From Hyphococcus sp. (lineage in GTDB: Bacteria; Pseudomonadota; Alphaproteobacteria; Caulobacterales; Parvularculaceae), in contig JAJFGA010000043.1 in assembly GCA_021776375.1 (NCBI GenBank), positions 1 to 64,000 on the forward strand: DNA of 64,000 bases, given 5' to 3'. Shown piece by piece: positions 1-8,190 of the stretch. Position 1 is the stretch's first letter. Each line of letters opens with the position of its first letter. Both the position numbers and the translations under genes were made by a program. Under the pieces are notes generated by a model. It did not search any database. It worked only from the letters and a program-made list of their open reading frames with translations, and was not told where the DNA came from.

Positions 1-180
1 GACTTCATCGCGGACTTCGTCTTCGACTTCATCCTCAACTTCATCTTCGACTTCGTCTTCAACTTCATCGCGGACTTCGTCTTCGACTTCATCCTCAACT
101 TCATCTTCGACTTCGTCTTCAACTTCATCGTGGACTTCGTCTTCGATTTCATCCTCGACTTCGTCATCTAGATCATCTTC
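1..180. repeat. 60-bp tandem repeat with 12-bp subrepeats
   Basis: Bases 1-60, 61-120 and 121-180 are near-identical copies. Each is built from degenerate 12-bp units of the form GACTTCRTCNTC. In the minus-strand coding frame they specify DEVE/DEVR repeats. The period is a multiple of three, so copy number changes would keep the frame. Confidence 0.9.
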
Positions 181-540
181 AAGCGCATCCTCCGCAGCGT
201 CTTTTGCTGCTTCGCGCGCTTCTTCAGCGGCATCCTTGGCTTCCTCGCGGGCGTCTTCCGCCGCATCCTTGGCTTCCTCGCGGGCGTCTTCCGCCGCATC
301 TTTGGCTTCCTCGCGGGCGTCTTCCGCCGCGTCTTTGGCTTCCTCGCGAGCATCTTCCGCAGCGTCAGCCACATCATCATCGGCAACGTCGTCACTGACC
401 AGGTCGACACTTTGCAGCATCATAGCAATATTTGTGGCGTAGCCTGCTGCGGGTACATCTGCCGAAGCTGGCCCAAAACCTTGAAAACTCAGCGCAGCCG
501 CTAGCGCCACTGTAGACGTACATGATTTCCAATTACGCAT
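1..540 (-). CDS. Secreted acidic repeat protein, C-terminal end outside window (partial)
   Basis: Read from ATG at 540 on the minus strand, the frame stays open to base 1, so the ORF track missed it. About 180 residues are visible. A typical signal peptide (MRNWKSC...ALAAALSFQGFGPASA) is followed by a short spacer. Next come about five copies of an 11-residue repeat of the type KDAAEDAREEA, encoded by a 33-bp tandem repeat. The rest is an acidic tract built on DEVE/DEVR units, in which five 4-residue units make a 20-residue (60-bp) repeat. A purine-rich RBS (AGGGAG) sits a few bases upstream. Hendecads of this kind usually form amphipathic helices or coiled coil; the acidic part could bind cations or surfaces. 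Function unknown. The strand is assigned from the signal peptide, the RBS and the biased composition. Confidence 0.8.
   Translation of the reverse strand, partial: MRNWKSCTSTVALAAALSFQGFGPASADVPAAGYATNIAMMLQSVDLVSDDVADDDVADAAEDAREEAKDAAEDAREEAKDAAEDAREEAKDAAEDAREEAKDAAEEAREAAKDAAEDALEDDLDDEVEDEIEDEVHDEVEDEVEDEVEDEVEDEVRDEVEDEVEDEVEDEVEDEVRDEV
226..358. repeat. 33-bp tandem repeat encoding an 11-residue hendecad
   Basis: A 33-bp unit (GGCTTCCTCGCGGGCGTCTT and on) is repeated about four times with few changes. On the minus strand it encodes KDAAEDAREEA. There are no unique spacers, so this is a coding repeat and not a CRISPR array. Confidence 0.85.
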
Positions 541-745
541 ACTATTATCTCCCTTAGGGTGTGTGTCTCATGGGGTAACGGTTGGCGCGCTGATATTATT
601 CCCAAAATTACAAAAATAATGTGAAATTGAGCTGATGATCTGCCCATCACGGCTGAAGGGCTGCGAACCTCGAAGACTTTATGAACAAGCTGTCATCTTT
701 GAGGGGATGGCGCGATGATTTGCCCCTCAAGCCGAACGGTTTTTT

Positions 746-1588
746 TTAATTGGGCTGCATGATCCGGGCGGTCCCAGAAACCCTGATTGAGCTGCCCGGC
801 TCGTTTGGGATTTCAGCTTTCAAGACAGACCGCACGCCCATATCCTCACCTTGAATAATGTCAATTACGCCATTGTGCGGCCAATCAATGGAGCGAAGGC
901 AGCCAGCTAACGCCGCCGCAGCAGCGCCCGTTGCCGGGTCTTCATAAACGCCGCCCGAGGCAAACGGGTTTCGCACATGGAACAACTGATCGGTTTCTGC
1001 AAAAACCAAGGCTACCGTAACCAGGCTTCTGGAATTCATATACTCCCGGCCTTTAGCGAGGTCATAGGCCATTGCAGACAGGCGTGCGCGGGACTTGAGT
1101 GCTAACAGTAAGTGCGTCGCTCCGGCGTTGATAATGGCGGGCGTGATCCTCGGGTCGAGGTCATCAAAATCATAACCAAATAGATCTAATGCTTCTTGTA
1201 CGATTTTCTCATCGGCCGGACCGCTGCTGGTTTGAGGGGACTGCAGGGCCGCGGTGATCAGGGAACCCGTTCGGCGGCCTTCAACGGTGATGGACGCTTC
1301 TTTTAGATTCAAATGAAACAAACCATCCCCTTCTTGCAGGGTTAAAGCCGCACCCATCCCGATGGTTGCGTGACCGCAAAATGGAACCTCTGTTTCCGGA
1401 GAAAAATAACGGACCCTCCAGCTATCGCCGTCCGGCGCCGCGAATGCCGTTTCAGAAAACCCAACCTCGGCGGCAACGGCTTGCATTTCTGCGTGAGAGG
1501 GCAGTGTGTTTGCGATAACGACACCTGCGGGGTTGCCGCCCATCTCACCATCTGAAAATGCTGCAATTTTTAAAACGTCCACGTTCAA
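746..1588 (-). CDS. PhzF family isomerase-like protein
   Basis: 280 residues with the hallmarks of the PhzF/diaminopimelate-epimerase fold: the N-terminal GNPAGVV, the GFSETAF segment carrying the family's catalytic glutamate (about residue 46), PFCGHAT, and the C-terminal EDPATGAAAAALAG. Characterised PhzF enzymes isomerise a dihydro-anthranilate in phenazine synthesis, but most family members occur without other phenazine genes, as here, and their substrates are unknown. The gene follows mlaF by about 20 bp and is probably the last gene of alr-mlaE-mlaF-phzF. The start is TTG at 1588 or GTG at 1582; the latter is better spaced from GGGTGA. Confidence 0.85.
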   Translation of the reverse strand: MNVDVLKIAAFSDGEMGGNPAGVVIANTLPSHAEMQAVAAEVGFSETAFAAPDGDSWRVRYFSPETEVPFCGHATIGMGAALTLQEGDGLFHLNLKEASITVEGRRTGSLITAALQSPQTSSGPADEKIVQEALDLFGYDFDDLDPRITPAIINAGATHLLLALKSRARLSAMAYDLAKGREYMNSRSLVTVALVFAETDQLFHVRNPFASGGVYEDPATGAAAAALAGCLRSIDWPHNGVIDIIQGEDMGVRSVLKAEIPNEPGSSIRVSGTARIMQPN

Positions 1589-1608
1589 GTCACCCGCAAG
1601 TTAGAACT

Positions 1609-2403
1609 CTATTTCTTGGATACGAAGTCGCGGCGGACTTGCATCTGGATCGGGCCTTCGGCGCGTCCGTGGACGAATTGATCGACCATTGGGTTGCCGG
1701 AATTTTCAACTTCATCAGGCTTGCCGCGCCAGATGATATGGCCCTGATATAGCATGGCGATCTCATCGGCGATCTTGCGCGCCGAGGCCATGTCATGGGT
1801 GATCGAAATGGTTGTCGCGCCGAGCGCCTTCACGCGCTCAACAATAAGATTATTGATAATGTCGGCCATGATCGGATCAAGCCCGGTCGTCGGCTCGTCG
1901 AAGAACAAAATCTCCGGGTCTGAGGCGATGGCGCGCGCCAGTCCGACGCGTTTTTGCATGCCGCCGGAAAGTTCCGCCGGCGCCAGATCGCCGACCTCCG
2001 GCGCCAGGCCAACTTGAGCGAGGCAGTCAATCGCTTTTTCCCGCGCGTGTTTGCGGGATTTTTTCTCCGCGTAAATCAGGCGGAAGGCGACATTTTCCCA
2101 TACATTTAAACTGTCAAACAACGCCGAGCTCTGAAACAGCATGCCCGATTGCCGCGCCATCAGCCGGCGGTCGCCGCCGGTCTGGCGGGCTATGTTGACG
2201 CCGTCGATTTCTATGACGCCTTCGTCTGCTTTTAACAGGCCAAGGAGGCACTTTATAAGAACGGATTTGCCGGTGCCGGAACCGCCGATAACGACGAGCG
2301 ATTGACCTTTGGCGACATCGAGATTGACGCCGCGGAGCACCTGATTGTCGCCAAACGCTTTTTCGAGCTTGCGAATAGAAACTTTCACGGGGGTACTGGT
2401 CAT
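1609..2403 (-). CDS. mlaF: MlaF-type ABC transporter ATP-binding protein
   Basis: 264-residue cytoplasmic ATPase of the Mla (maintenance of outer-membrane lipid asymmetry) type, which moves phospholipid between the membranes together with the MlaE permease. Visible motifs are Walker A GGSGTGKS (residues 40-47), signature LSGGMQKR, Walker B ILFFDEPTTGLDP and the H-loop region SITHDM. It starts 7 bp after the mlaE stop, with GGAGG 12 bp before the ATG. No MlaD, MlaC or MlaB gene is adjacent, so the substrate-binding parts must be encoded elsewhere. The paralogous mycobacterial Mce or plant TGD systems are the only realistic alternative. Confidence 0.88.
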   Translation of the reverse strand: MTSTPVKVSIRKLEKAFGDNQVLRGVNLDVAKGQSLVVIGGSGTGKSVLIKCLLGLLKADEGVIEIDGVNIARQTGGDRRLMARQSGMLFQSSALFDSLNVWENVAFRLIYAEKKSRKHAREKAIDCLAQVGLAPEVGDLAPAELSGGMQKRVGLARAIASDPEILFFDEPTTGLDPIMADIINNLIVERVKALGATTISITHDMASARKIADEIAMLYQGHIIWRGKPDEVENSGNPMVDQFVHGRAEGPIQMQVRRDFVSKK

Positions 2404-2410
2404 GAGGGCT

Positions 2411-3181
2411 TTAAACCTCCACCAGCAGAGAGGTCATCAGATAGTTGGACGCCAGCACCGAGACCGCTGCGGCGACAACGGCGGTGCGTGTCGCTGAGCC
2501 AACACCGCCAGCGCCGCCGCGGCTTTTATAGCCGTAATAACAGCCCATAACAGAGATTAAAAAGCCGAACACCGCCGCCTTAAGCAGGCCGCTAGTAACA
2601 TCGTCTACGCTTAGGAAATCAACCAGGTTAGTGACATAATGCGTCGGCTCAAAGCCAAGTGCGTAGACTGACACAAGATACCCTCCGTATACGCCAATAA
2701 TGTCTGCGATAAGAACGAGTAGCGGCAAGGCGAGGGTGGTCGCAAGAATGCGCGGCGCAATTAGATATTTAAACGGGTCAACCGAGAGCGTGGAGAGCGC
2801 GTCTATCTGCTCGGTAACGCGCATGGTTCCGATCTCCGCCGCCATCGCCGACGAGCACCGGCCCGCTACCATGAGTGCGGCAAGCACCGGTCCCAGCTCG
2901 CGGACAATCGAAACGCCTAGAATTTGCGGCAGGAACGCCTCGACATTAAACAAGGCGCCTTCATAGATGTTCAGCGCCAGTGCGGCGCCAGTGAAAATCG
3001 CTGTCAGCCCAACGACGGGCAGAGAGGCGTATCCGATACGCGCGAGCGCGCCCCCAAAAGCACGCCAGTAAAAAGGGCCGAGAAACCACGCGGTCCCGCC
3101 GCGCGCCGCGAAGTTGGCGATCCGGCCAATTTCGCCGATGGCGTCAAGCGTCAGACGTCCGGTAGCGGCGGCGACATTCAT
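2411..3181 (-). CDS. mlaE: MlaE-type phospholipid ABC transporter permease
   Basis: 256-residue inner-membrane protein with about five hydrophobic segments and the MlaE/YrbE signature RELGPVLAALMVAGRCSSAMAAEIGTMRVTEQIDAL. It partners MlaF, encoded immediately downstream. The ORF track starts at a GTG (3202), but ATG at 3181 is preceded by AGGGGA at good spacing and removes a 7-residue hydrophilic lead, so I chose it. The gene lies directly behind alr, suggesting cotranscription of envelope functions. Confidence 0.88.
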   Translation of the reverse strand: MNVAAATGRLTLDAIGEIGRIANFAARGGTAWFLGPFYWRAFGGALARIGYASLPVVGLTAIFTGAALALNIYEGALFNVEAFLPQILGVSIVRELGPVLAALMVAGRCSSAMAAEIGTMRVTEQIDALSTLSVDPFKYLIAPRILATTLALPLLVLIADIIGVYGGYLVSVYALGFEPTHYVTNLVDFLSVDDVTSGLLKAAVFGFLISVMGCYYGYKSRGGAGGVGSATRTAVVAAAVSVLASNYLMTSLLVEV

Positions 3182-3207
3182 GGTCAGATCCCCTGCTTGC
3201 ACGATGG

Positions 3208-4299
3208 TTAGAGGTAACGGCGATCCACTCTGCCGCCAAGCCCTGTGAGCAACTCATACGCATTTGTGTTGCACGATTTGGCGGTTTCAAAAAGGCTGAC
3301 CTCTTCGCCGAAGAATGTGGCTATATCGCCTGTTTTTATTGGGTTTTTACAATTGGTAATATCGAGAGAAATCAAATCCATAGAAATCCGTCCCGCTACG
3401 CGCGCGTGCGCGCCAGCGATCATAGCCTGGACGCGGCCGGAGCCGCTGGTCGGCATTCCGTCGCCATAGCCGAGCGCGACGGTGGCAAGCCTGGTCGGCG
3501 CGGTCGCCTTGAAGCTGGCATTATATCCGACCGTCTCACCGGGTGCGATATCGCGCAGTTGAACCACCGGCGCACGCAGCGCGGCGACTGGTTTGAGGCG
3601 TCGTTCGTCAACATCGAACGGGCTGCCGCCATAAAGCGCAATACCGGGTCGGATAAGATCAAAATGAAAACGCGCATCCATCAAGGCGCCGCCGGATGCA
3701 GAAAGACTGGCGCGCGCATGCGGGAAATCTTTTGCGACATTGGCAAACAGAATGCGTTGTTCTTCGTTCTTGGGGTGCGCCGGGTCGGACGCGCAGGCGA
3801 GGTGGCTCATCACCAGGTCGATATTCAAACCGCCGAGCGAAGCAATCGCATCGACTTCGCTGAGCGGTGCGCCAAGCCGGTTCATGCCGGTGTCGATATG
3901 CAGCGCGACGGGCGCGCCATCGCAATGCGTCGTCCATTGGGTCGCTTGTTCAAGGCTGTTGAGTACCGGCTTCAGCTTTGCACTTTGAAACAACGGCATG
4001 GTGTGTGGCAGCGGTCCGTTAAAAACATAGATTGTCGCATCAGCGTTGAGTGACTGTAAAACCGTACGCAAGTCGGCGCCTTCTTCCGGATAGGCGACGA
4101 AAAACGTCTTGCAGTTCAGTCCGGCGAGCTTTGTCGCCACCGCGGCAAGGCCGAGCCCGTAAGCGTTGCATTTTACAACCGCCGCCATCTCCGCGTCGGG
4201 CGCTGCCGCGCACAATGTCGCGTAATTGGCGGCAACCGCGCCAAGGTTGATATCGACCCAGGGGCCGGAGGTCTTATCGGATTGTGAATTGCCGCTCAT
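3208..4299 (-). CDS. alr: Alanine racemase
   Basis: 363-residue PLP-dependent enzyme converting L- to D-alanine for peptidoglycan. The PLP lysine lies in AVVKCNAYGLG (K43), and the second catalytic residue, a tyrosine, in ALGYGDGMP. The C-terminal ISMDLISLDIT region matches the beta domain. Length is normal. The gene follows dnaB by about 45 bp on the same strand, a standard alphaproteobacterial order, and is followed by mlaE, so one transcript could supply replication, wall and outer-membrane functions. Confidence 0.93.
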   Translation of the reverse strand: MSGNSQSDKTSGPWVDINLGAVAANYATLCAAAPDAEMAAVVKCNAYGLGLAAVATKLAGLNCKTFFVAYPEEGADLRTVLQSLNADATIYVFNGPLPHTMPLFQSAKLKPVLNSLEQATQWTTHCDGAPVALHIDTGMNRLGAPLSEVDAIASLGGLNIDLVMSHLACASDPAHPKNEEQRILFANVAKDFPHARASLSASGGALMDARFHFDLIRPGIALYGGSPFDVDERRLKPVAALRAPVVQLRDIAPGETVGYNASFKATAPTRLATVALGYGDGMPTSGSGRVQAMIAGAHARVAGRISMDLISLDITNCKNPIKTGDIATFFGEEVSLFETAKSCNTNAYELLTGLGGRVDRRYL

Positions 4300-4343
4300 G
4301 GGCGAGTTTTAGGGCGGTTTTGCCGCCAGGCAAAGCAACTAGC

Positions 4344-5822
4344 CTAATGATTGCTATATTGGTCTTGAGCGAGGTTGGAGAATTTGGTGAATTTCGCTTC
4401 AAAATGAAGATCGACTTTGCCAATCGGGCCGTGGCGTTGTTTGCCAATAATGACCTCGGCGGTGTCGCCGACTTCATCAAGGCGCGCCATCCACTTTGCA
4501 TGGTCCTCGGTGCCCTCGCGCGGCTCTGACCGGCTGAGGTAATATTTTTCACGATAGACAAACATAACAACATCCGCGTCCTGCTCGATCGAGCCGGACT
4601 CACGAAGGTCAGCCAATTGCGGTCGCTTATCGTCGCGCGATTCCACCTGACGTGAAAGTTGCGACAAAGCCATGATCGGCACGTTCAGCTCTTTCGCAAG
4701 CGCTTTCAGCCCCTGACTGATTTCGGTAATTTCCTGAACCCGGCCATCATTGCGGCGCCCGGAACCGGTCAGCAATTGCAGATAGTCAACGACCAGGAGA
4801 CCCAACCCATGCTGGCGTTTGAGCCGGCGCGCCCTTGCCGCAAGCTGGGCGATGGAAATCCCGCCTGTATCGTCGATATAGAGCGGCAGTTTTTCGAGCT
4901 CACGCGCGGCATGATAGATGCGGTCAAATTCTTCCTGATCGACATCGCCGCGACGGATGCGCTCGGATGGGACTTGGGCGAATTCGGAGATGATGCGGGT
5001 GGCGATTTGTTCAGACGCCATTTCCAACGAAAACAGACCGACAACCGCGCCCTCAATGGTTTTCATGGAGCCATCGGGCTGTTTTTCAGCACGGAAACTC
5101 TTGGCCGCGTTAATGGCAATATTCGTTGCAAGTGCGGTTTTACCCATCGATGGGCGGCCGGCGAGAATGATGAGGTCTGAGGGGTGCATGCCGCCGAGCA
5201 TTCGGTCGAGATCGCGCAGTTCTGTGGCGACGCCGGCAAGACCGCCGTCACGTTTAACTGCGGCATTGGCCAATTCGATGGCCTCGGTAATAGCGGAGCG
5301 AAACGTTTTAAACCCGCCGCCATATTTACCGGTCTCAGCGAGCTTATAGAGCAGTTGCTCGGCGTCTTCGAGTTGGCTCGAGGGGTGGTCTTCAAGGCTG
5401 GAGGTCTTTGCGCGATCGACCATTTCCGAGCCGATCGACATCAGCCCGCGACACACCGATAAATCAAAGACGATTTTTGCGTAATCCACTGCGCCGGTGG
5501 TTGAGGGAACATTGGCGGCCAGTTGCTCAAGATACTTTTTGCCGCCGGCCTCAATATATCCGGACGAACTGGCGAGATATGTATCGAGCGCCACCGGGGA
5601 GGCGAGGCGACCTGAATTGATCAGCTCGCCGCAAGCTTCAAAAATCAACTGGTGTACAGGGTCGTGGAAATGCTCGCCTTTTAAAAATGCAGCAGCACGA
5701 AAAAATATTTCATTATCAAACAGGACCGCGCCTAAAATCGCCTGTTCAGAATCGATGCTGACGGGGATTTTATCCTCCGCCCCCGGACTAAAATCGTCTG
5801 CTGTGTTCGCCCCATCCGCCAT
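4344..5822 (-). CDS. dnaB: Replicative DNA helicase DnaB
   Basis: 492 residues. The N-terminal DnaB domain (PVSIDSEQAILGAVLFDNE) is followed by a RecA-type motor with Walker A GRPSMGKTA and the later motifs VVDYLQLL and LSQLSRQVE.R.DKRP..ADLRESG. DnaB is the hexameric helicase that unwinds the chromosomal replication fork and binds DnaG, encoded at 41.6 kb. Length is normal for the family. The ATG at 5822 lacks a clear Shine-Dalgarno and lies only about 14 bp after the terminator of rplI, so the start or the transcription arrangement deserves a check. Confidence 0.95.
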   Translation of the reverse strand: MADGANTADDFSPGAEDKIPVSIDSEQAILGAVLFDNEIFFRAAAFLKGEHFHDPVHQLIFEACGELINSGRLASPVALDTYLASSSGYIEAGGKKYLEQLAANVPSTTGAVDYAKIVFDLSVCRGLMSIGSEMVDRAKTSSLEDHPSSQLEDAEQLLYKLAETGKYGGGFKTFRSAITEAIELANAAVKRDGGLAGVATELRDLDRMLGGMHPSDLIILAGRPSMGKTALATNIAINAAKSFRAEKQPDGSMKTIEGAVVGLFSLEMASEQIATRIISEFAQVPSERIRRGDVDQEEFDRIYHAARELEKLPLYIDDTGGISIAQLAARARRLKRQHGLGLLVVDYLQLLTGSGRRNDGRVQEITEISQGLKALAKELNVPIMALSQLSRQVESRDDKRPQLADLRESGSIEQDADVVMFVYREKYYLSRSEPREGTEDHAKWMARLDEVGDTAEVIIGKQRHGPIGKVDLHFEAKFTKFSNLAQDQYSNH

Positions 5823-5836
5823 GGTGATGTTAGATC

Positions 5837-5871
5837 AAAAAAAGCGCCGGCTGGAAAGCCAGCCGGCGCTT
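5837..5871 (-). terminator. Rho-independent terminator after rplI
   Basis: A 13-bp GC-rich perfect stem (AAGCGCCGGCTGG paired with CCAGCCGGCGCTT) has a 4-nt loop. On the minus strand it is followed by a run of seven T. It is placed to end rpsF-rpsR-rplI transcription, immediately before the dnaB start. Confidence 0.85.
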
Positions 5872-5919
5872 GTATTTTTCCCCCACATTTAAATAATGTG
5901 GTGTACTATTTTATTACAG

Positions 5920-6540
5920 TCAGGCATCTTCCGTGTTTGCGTCTTCGCCTTGTGCGTCTTCAGCAATTGCAGTTTGTGCTTCCTCGTCGAAGAACTCCGC
6001 CTTGGTGTCAGTGGCAGCTTCGGTTTCTGCCTCATCATCGTGATCGTCGCGCGTGTCGAGGACGTTTTCGCCGCGCGCCTGGCGCTCGGCTTCATCGTCA
6101 GAACGGGCGATGTTGATATCGATAGAGGCGTCGACTTCCGGATGGAGGACGATACGAACCGAAAAAACGCCGAGCGATTTGAGCGGCTTAGGCAGTCGTA
6201 CCTGGCCGCGTTCGATTTTCACACCATCGGCAGTCGCCGCATCTGCAATATCGCGTGTTGAAACCGAGCCATATAGACCACCGGTCTCTGATGCTTGGCG
6301 AATGACAACGAAAGCGCTGCCGTTGATTTTCTTGGCGGCGGCTTCTGCTTCGCTCTTGCGTTCGAGATTGTGCGCTTCAAGGTCGGCGCGCTGGGTTTCG
6401 AACGCTTTTTTGTTCATTTCGTTTGCGCGCAGGGCTTTTTTCTGGGGAAGCAGAAAGTTGCGTGCAAAGCCGGGCTTTACGTTGACGACGTCGCCCATCT
6501 GGCCGAGATTTTCGACGCGTTCCAGGAGAATGACTTCCAT
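5920..6540 (-). CDS. rplI: 50S ribosomal protein L9 with acidic C-terminal tail
   Basis: 206 residues. The N-terminal domain ([37 protein letters not shown]) and the C-terminal rRNA-binding domain are complete by about residue 150. About 55 residues of strongly acidic, low-complexity tail follow ([12 protein letters not shown]...EDANTEDA). Extended acidic L9 tails are common in alphaproteobacteria. L9 sits near the base of the L1 stalk and supports reading-frame fidelity. It is the last gene of rpsF-rpsR-rplI, 5 bp after rpsR. Confidence 0.95.
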   Translation of the reverse strand: MEVILLERVENLGQMGDVVNVKPGFARNFLLPQKKALRANEMNKKAFETQRADLEAHNLERKSEAEAAAKKINGSAFVVIRQASETGGLYGSVSTRDIADAATADGVKIERGQVRLPKPLKSLGVFSVRIVLHPEVDASIDINIARSDDEAERQARGENVLDTRDDHDDEAETEAATDTKAEFFDEEAQTAIAEDAQGEDANTEDA

Positions 6541-6545
6541 TGGTC

Positions 6546-6770
6546 CTACTCCGATGCGTAAGGAAGCAGCGCCAGAAAACGAGCACGCTTGATAGCGCGC
6601 GCAAGTTCGCGTTGCTTCTTGTGAGAGACGGCGGAAATCCGCGACGGCACAATCTTGCCGCGCTCGGATACAAATCGCTGCAAAAGCTTGGGATCTTTAT
6701 AATCGATCACCGGCGCGTTGTCGCTTGAGAACGGGCAGGTTTTGCGGCGTCTGAAGAAGGGTTTACCCAT
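6546..6770 (-). CDS. rpsR: 30S ribosomal protein S18
   Basis: 74 residues with the S18 core ([60 protein letters not shown]). S18 heterodimerises with S6 on the 30S platform. It lies between rpsF and rplI on the minus strand with short gaps, as one operon. Confidence 0.96.
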   Translation of the reverse strand: MGKPFFRRRKTCPFSSDNAPVIDYKDPKLLQRFVSERGKIVPSRISAVSHKKQRELARAIKRARFLALLPYASE

Positions 6771-6788
6771 GATTATGTTCCTTTTCCG

Positions 6789-7157
6789 CTAGCGGCGTTT
6801 ATCGCGGTCGCCGCGATCATTACGATCGCTGCGGTCACGGCGGCTTAATACTGGTGAGGGCTCGGCGTTGAGCTCTTCCACGCGGATGGTCATCGCCCGC
6901 AACACATCTTCATTAATGCGTTCCTGGCGCTCAAGTTCCTGCACGGCGCCGGCCGGCCCTTCGATATTGAACAGGCTGTAATGACCTTTGCGGTTCTTGG
7001 CGATTTTATATTGCAGGCTGCGAAGGCCCCAATATTCAGATTTTTCGATCTTGCCGCCATTGTCAGTGACAATTTTGGCAAGGGTTTCGGTAAGGCCTTC
7101 CACTTGCGCAGGGGAGATATCCTGACGCGCAATGAAGACGTGCTCGTATAACGGCAT
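6789..7157 (-). CDS. rpsF: 30S ribosomal protein S6
   Basis: 122 residues from ATG at 7157 ([20 protein letters not shown]). The ORF track extends in frame to 7301, but those 48 residues are not S6-like and overlap a hairpin-rich leader; AAAGGG lies just before the chosen ATG. S6 binds 16S rRNA with S18. The C-terminal tail is rich in Arg and Asp ([18 protein letters not shown]), an alphaproteobacterial habit. First gene of rpsF-rpsR-rplI. Confidence 0.95.
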   Translation of the reverse strand: MPLYEHVFIARQDISPAQVEGLTETLAKIVTDNGGKIEKSEYWGLRSLQYKIAKNRKGHYSLFNIEGPAGAVQELERQERINEDVLRAMTIRVEELNAEPSPVLSRRDRSDRNDRGDRDKRR

Positions 7158-7237
7158 AAGCCAGCCCTTTATCTGGCGATGGAGACCGGAATGACGCCAG
7201 CTGGGCGCTTCACTCGGCCTTTGGCTCACAAAAGCAA

Positions 7238-7268
7238 GGGGACTATCCCCTGAACCCGGCAAACCGGG
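7238..7268 (-). promoter_or_regulatory. Two hairpins in the rpsF leader
   Basis: Two adjacent perfect stem-loops, GGGGA-CTA-TCCCC and CCCGG-CAAA-CCGGG, lie about 80-110 bp upstream of the rpsF ATG. In other bacteria the S6:S18 complex binds an rpsF leader through a CCG element, so these are candidates for autoregulation. That is inference only. Confidence 0.35.
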
Positions 7269-7298
7269 CGCTTCTCGACCATCGCTCGCGAAGGCGGG

Positions 7299-7327
7299 CA
7301 ATTAGAACAATATCCAGGCTAGCGCAA
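7299..7327 (-). promoter_or_regulatory. Candidate sigma70 promoter of the rpsF operon
   Basis: On the minus strand TTGCGC and TAATTG are separated by 17 bp, about 140 bp before the rpsF ATG. The match to consensus is moderate, and no other good candidate lies in this gap. Confidence 0.4.
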
Positions 7328-7404
7328 GGGCCTTACAGCCTGCCGGTTTGTTTACAATCAGCTGGAAAACGACTACCCGGCGGGGACGGTAAAAATCTTC
7401 GGCT

Positions 7405-8109
7405 ATGCTCAATCGTTATTTTAAGCGCATTTATATCATAAACCTGAAATCGCGCGGCGACCGGCGGCGCGAAATGGCCCATGAATTAACGCGCGCCGGA
7501 ATGTCTTTTGACGACAGTGCGGTGCGTTTGTTTTCTGCCGTGAAACCTGATGACGCCGGTGAATTTCCAAGTATCGGCGCACGTGGTTGTTTTCTAAGCC
7601 ATTTGGGCATTTTAACCGATGCAGAACAAAGTGATGTCGGACCGATCGCGATATTGGAAGATGACCTTGAATTGGTCGAGGATTTCACAATTCGCGCACC
7701 GGCGATTCTCGATACGCTTGGCGAGAAATCCTGGTCGATATTCTATGGCGGGCATGAGGCCGGGTCGTTTGATGTCAAAGGGTTAAACCTCGTTCCGCCC
7801 AATATGGGCCTGCGAACAACGCATTTTATCTGTTTCAACGGGCCTGCGATCGCTGAGGCCAAGAGATATCTGGAGGCGATAATGACCCGCCCTGCCGGTG
7901 ACGCGCAGGGCGGCCCAATGCACGTCGATGGCGCTTATAGCTGGCTGCGCAAGGACAATCCGGAAATGGAGAGCTATGCCGCCTGGCCGCCGCTTGGCAA
8001 TCAGAGACCTTCGCGTTCGGACGTTGCCGGTTCGCGCTGGTACGACCGCACGCCCGGCCTTAACAAAGCGGCGACTTTCGCCCGGCGAATATTGCGGTCG
8101 CGGCGCTAG
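7405..8109 (+). CDS. Glycosyltransferase family 25 protein
   Basis: 234 residues resembling GT25 (LPS-type galactosyl/glucosyltransferases). It opens with FKRIYIINLKSRGDRRREMAHEL, then GARGCFLSHLGIL, and an EDDLELVEDF acidic motif that would hold the nucleotide-sugar metal. It probably adds a sugar to lipopolysaccharide or another envelope glycan; donor and acceptor cannot be read from sequence. It stands alone between the rpsF leader and fabD, on the plus strand. The RBS before the ATG at 7405 is weak. Confidence 0.8.
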   Translation: MLNRYFKRIYIINLKSRGDRRREMAHELTRAGMSFDDSAVRLFSAVKPDDAGEFPSIGARGCFLSHLGILTDAEQSDVGPIAILEDDLELVEDFTIRAPAILDTLGEKSWSIFYGGHEAGSFDVKGLNLVPPNMGLRTTHFICFNGPAIAEAKRYLEAIMTRPAGDAQGGPMHVDGAYSWLRKDNPEMESYAAWPPLGNQRPSRSDVAGSRWYDRTPGLNKAATFARRILRSRR

Positions 8110-8190
8110 TCGTTGTGCACCATTGCTTCCGCTATGCGGGAGCGTTAGGCAGCAAGAAGTTTCTTGCAAGAAAAGAAGGAATAATTGGGT

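Noticed and set aside
1-410. CRISPR-like regular repeats
   Set aside because: Repeats are contiguous coding units of 33 and 60 bp without unique spacers and translate into one open frame.
746-1588. Phenazine biosynthesis
   Set aside because: Only a PhzF-like gene is present; the rest of the phz pathway is absent and the family is broader than phenazine.
6789-7301. Longer S6 with 48 extra N-terminal residues
   Set aside because: The extension is not S6-like and covers the hairpin leader; MPLYEHVF at 7157 is the family start.
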